64,000 nucleotides of DNA, taken from Colius striatus. Its lineage: Eukaryota > Chordata > Aves > Coliiformes > Coliidae. A model generated the notes under the pieces. The model saw only the letters and a list, made by a program, of their open reading frames with translations. It made no database searches and had not been told where the DNA came from. Position 1 is the first letter of the stretch; every line of letters starts with the position of its first letter. Position numbers and translations under genes: made by a program. Shown in pieces: positions 62,201 to 64,000 of this stretch. The DNA lies in contig NC_084759.1 of NCBI RefSeq assembly GCF_028858725.1, positions 95,848,362-95,912,361 of the forward strand, read 5' to 3'.

Positions 62201-62221
62201 ATCAAGTGGAGGCCAAGATGA
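52944..62221 (+). CDS. CFAP298: Cilia- and flagella-associated protein 298 (C21orf59/Kurly), complete, spliced
   Basis: Joined exons 52944-53082, 54816-54983, 56793-56860, 59014-59172, 59669-59800, 61935-62030, 62111-62221 give 873 nt: 290 residues plus TGA, the same length as the human protein I recall. All borders are AG/GT and all phases agree. The protein begins MVRLHVKRGDESQFLLEAAA and ends KRQFHGVKDIKWRPR. Family knowledge: a cytoplasmic factor required for preassembly of outer and inner dynein arms in motile cilia; human mutations cause primary ciliary dyskinesia, and the zebrafish gene is kurly. There is no signal peptide or membrane segment. The start ATG at 52944 sits in a strong gccATGG context. 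Its 5' end lies immediately after SYNJ1 on the same strand. Confidence 0.97.
54816..54983 (+). CDS. CFAP298: CFAP298 exon 2
   Basis: 168 nt: E-MEELAEHGISLPYKMQGLT, DEQIEELKLKDEWAEKCVPS, GGSIFKKDEIGRRNGH plus one base. Acceptor TAAAG, donor GTAAAT. Confidence 0.96.
56793..56860 (+). CDS. CFAP298: CFAP298 exon 3
   Basis: 68 nt: A-PNEKMRQVIKRTIEEAKAL ISK. Acceptor TTTAG, donor GTAAGT. The last 17 nt of the exon and the first 10 nt of the intron are duplicated in tandem just downstream (see 56844-56897). Confidence 0.95.
56844..56897 (+). repeat. 27-bp tandem duplication across a splice donor
   Basis: Copy 1 is 56844-56870 and copy 2 is 56871-56897, with 25 of 27 bases identical. Copy 1 carries the used donor AAG/GTAAGT; copy 2 carries AAG/GTCAGT. 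Splicing from copy 2 would add GTA AGT TTC TAG and so terminate translation. Confidence 0.95.
59014..59172 (+). CDS. CFAP298: CFAP298 exon 4
   Basis: 159 nt, phase 0-0: KQVQANVCVTMEMVKDALDQ, LRGAVMIVYPMGLPPHDPIR, MEFEDKEDLSGTQ. RGAVMIVYPMGLPP.DPIRMEFE is the most conserved block of the family. Acceptor TTCAG, donor GTATGC. Confidence 0.97.
59669..59800 (+). CDS. CFAP298: CFAP298 exon 5
   Basis: 132 nt, phase 0-0: AGLEVIAESEVQLWWAGKEL, RETKLLSDYVGKNEKTTIIV, KIQK. LWWA.KEL and LSDYVGKNEKT match human CFAP298. Acceptor CACAG, donor GTAAGT. Confidence 0.96.
61935..62030 (+). CDS. CFAP298: CFAP298 exon 6
   Basis: 96 nt, phase 0-0: RGQGAPGREPLISHEEQKEM, MLFYHRKQEELK. Acceptor TTCAG, donor GTAACA. 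Only an 80-bp intron follows. Confidence 0.95.
62111..62221 (+). CDS. CFAP298: CFAP298 exon 7 (terminal)
   Basis: 36 codons plus TGA at 62219-62221: KLEEDDDDSFLNAEWADSRA, LKRQFHGVKDIKWRPR. An acidic run precedes the conserved basic C-terminus. Acceptor TACAG. Confidence 0.96.
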   Translation, partial: KLEEDDDDSFLNAEWADSRALKRQFHGVKDIKWRPR

Positions 62222-62960
62222 AGCTCTGCAAACACCTTTTTTGCCTCTTTAAAGCTGTTTGGTTGATGCACCTGTTTGCAACCAGGAGTTGTGCATGGTA
62301 GATTCTGACAAAAACTGTCCATAGCAGACGTCTGTTTCAGCCTTAGGTTTTCAGGAAATGTTTACTTTGCTGTGTAACTGTAGCAGCACTTACCTGGGTG
62401 AAGAATGGGGTTGATGCTGTGGAAGTTTTTTACTTTATTAGAAATGGTTAATTTGAATATTGAAATGTTAAACTATTTAATAGATAATATATCTAGTAAA
62501 CACGCGCCAGATTGTTTGGTATTGTTTGGAGTGGGCTTTATACTTTCTCCCTGATTCTTGGATATCTTTTAGGTGATATGGTCTGTAGAAGGTGATTTAT
62601 TTTATAAGAAATCGATTTTCCCAGGCTAATGCAGTGAAAATGAGTAATTTTTACATGCTTGTTTGCATCTGGACATAGCTAACTCCAAACTCATATTTTT
62701 AAATGGGTGTTTAAATTAATGTTTAAGGGAAGTATTTTTGTATAAGCACAAATAAGATGAAAATCCATGTGGAACGCTTCATTTTCATGTGGTTTAGTTT
62801 TCACCGATGTTGGAAGCCAACCCTATGGATCTCAGTTTAACAAGCTGTTAGCCACTTTTGTCTAAAGATCAACAGAAGTCTGTTTACTAAAGGAAGCATT
62901 GTTTGCAAGTAGATTGGATACAATAAACCCAGGTTTAGGAGGGCAGGATCTCTAAGATTA
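62222..62960 (+). other. CFAP298: CFAP298 3' UTR (inferred extent)
   Basis: Non-coding sequence after the CFAP298 stop, ending near the candidate AATAAA at 62932-62937. A second AATAAA at 63219-63224 would extend it by about 290 nt. Confidence 0.5.
62932..62937 (+). terminator. CFAP298: Polyadenylation signal of CFAP298 (candidate)
   Basis: Canonical AATAAA about 710 nt after the stop codon, followed by a G/T-rich stretch. Use is not proven; the alternative is the AATAAA at 63219-63224. Confidence 0.5.
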
Positions 62961-64000
62961 GGATTGGATTAGAAGAATTTAGTTTCTAACAAGTGAGCAT
63001 TTTGAAATTAGAAGTTTTGAAATAAGAGTTTCCACTATTCCACTACAATAGTTTCCACTACTGCTTGCTGTTCAGGAAGCTGTTACCATTGTTAAAATGT
63101 ATCATCAGTCAATTCTGGGTTCAAGACTAGCAGAGGAAACGCTAGTAGACTTGAGGCAAATGTTGTGTCTGTTTTTGAAGGGAGGATTCTGGTTTGGGGT
63201 ACTGTGTGAGTAATGGATAATAAAATCTCTAGAATTATCTATGTAGATAATTAACATTCAGGAACAAGTTGTTCAAGTTTCTACACATTGGACTTCTGTG
63301 TCCTTAAAGGAGGTGCTTCTCTGTGGAAGCAGATGTGCATCCTCATCAAGTTGCTGAGCAGTAGAAAGTCTGAGTGCCCTGAAAATTGTACATGGGGATC
63401 AACTGAGGGTTTTAAGAGAGATGAACCAATGTAAGTGCTCGCAGCCAGCAGCTAGAATGATGTCTTCCTTCACACCCCAAAGCAGTACGCTCCCAGAGCA
63501 GCAGGGAGTCACAAATGCCCCCCTTTCCAGCTCTCCACCATGCAAAGGCAAAGCCAGCTCAGGACCTCGGTTTTGTAGTTTGCAGCAGACTTCAGGATAG
63601 CAAATTGCATCTGCACACATCTGCTTCCTTCCCACCTGAGTCAAACTAGGTGGTGTTCACCGTAGTTTAAGCCCAATGTGAAATATTTTTTGCAGGTGCC
63701 ACGTTGAGGTGCTGGAGCTGCTCAGAGCCTCTGGAAGTCAGATGGATTATGTTTGCTGGCTGAACTTACACCTGCATTTGACCTTTCTCGTTGACAGGGC
63801 TTCTTGTGTTACTCATGCCCTAATCTTCATATCAGAAGGGCTTTGTGGCAGAGGCATTTGAAAACACAGACATCTGAGCTATTATCAGCCAGAAGCTTCC
63901 TGCCTTGCCAGACCTGCCAGTGCAACAGGATGGAAGTAAATTATGTGGTCATTGATTGTTCCCTGAAAGTACCTCACTGTGGCTCTCCAGATTCACAAAT
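62961..64000. other. Intergenic sequence, nothing recognised
   Basis: No exon with homology, RNA gene or repeat family was recognised. It may contain a longer CFAP298 3' UTR or the flank of the next gene. Confidence 0.5.

Overview
The window is vertebrate nuclear DNA, most likely from a bird. The coding blocks are short exons with GT-AG introns. Five or six 5'-truncated CR1-type LINE fragments lie in the introns, most ending in the typical avian CR1 3' tail (TTCTATGATTCTATGA-like). The introns are AT-rich, and a sharp CpG island marks the second promoter. No prokaryotic, viral or plasmid features were seen.

Two protein-coding genes lie head to tail on the + strand. Positions 1-50253, plus a 3' UTR to about 52580, are the larger part of SYNJ1 (synaptojanin 1), the presynaptic phosphoinositide phosphatase. 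Its 5' end, roughly the first 160 residues, lies upstream of the window. I could place 28 constitutive exons plus one alternative stop-bearing mini-exon, with reading phase preserved at every junction. They encode the Sac1-like phosphatase domain, a short linker with a 24-nt microexon, the inositol 5-phosphatase domain, an RRM-like domain, a proline-rich SH3-ligand tail and the long C-terminal exon of the 170-kDa form. The long exon carries NPF, DPF, FxDxF and WVxF endocytic-adaptor motifs. The window partial protein is about 1427 residues (170-type) or 1148 residues (145-type).

Positions 52944-62221 are the complete CDS of CFAP298 (C21orf59/Kurly): 7 exons and 290 codons plus stop, equal to the length I recall for the human protein. 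It is a cytoplasmic factor needed for axonemal dynein-arm assembly. Its CpG-island promoter (about 52640-53260) starts within about 100 bp of the last SYNJ1 polyadenylation signal. The same order and orientation occur on human 21q22.11, so this is conserved synteny. The two genes are adjacent but not functionally linked as far as is known.

Positions 62222-64000 hold the CFAP298 3' UTR and downstream sequence in which I recognise nothing further. I found no undescribed system. The points worth a second look concern RNA processing (two mini-exons, a run of frame-neutral proline-rich exons, a duplicated splice donor in CFAP298), an extra NPF motif, and the very tight gene-gene junction.
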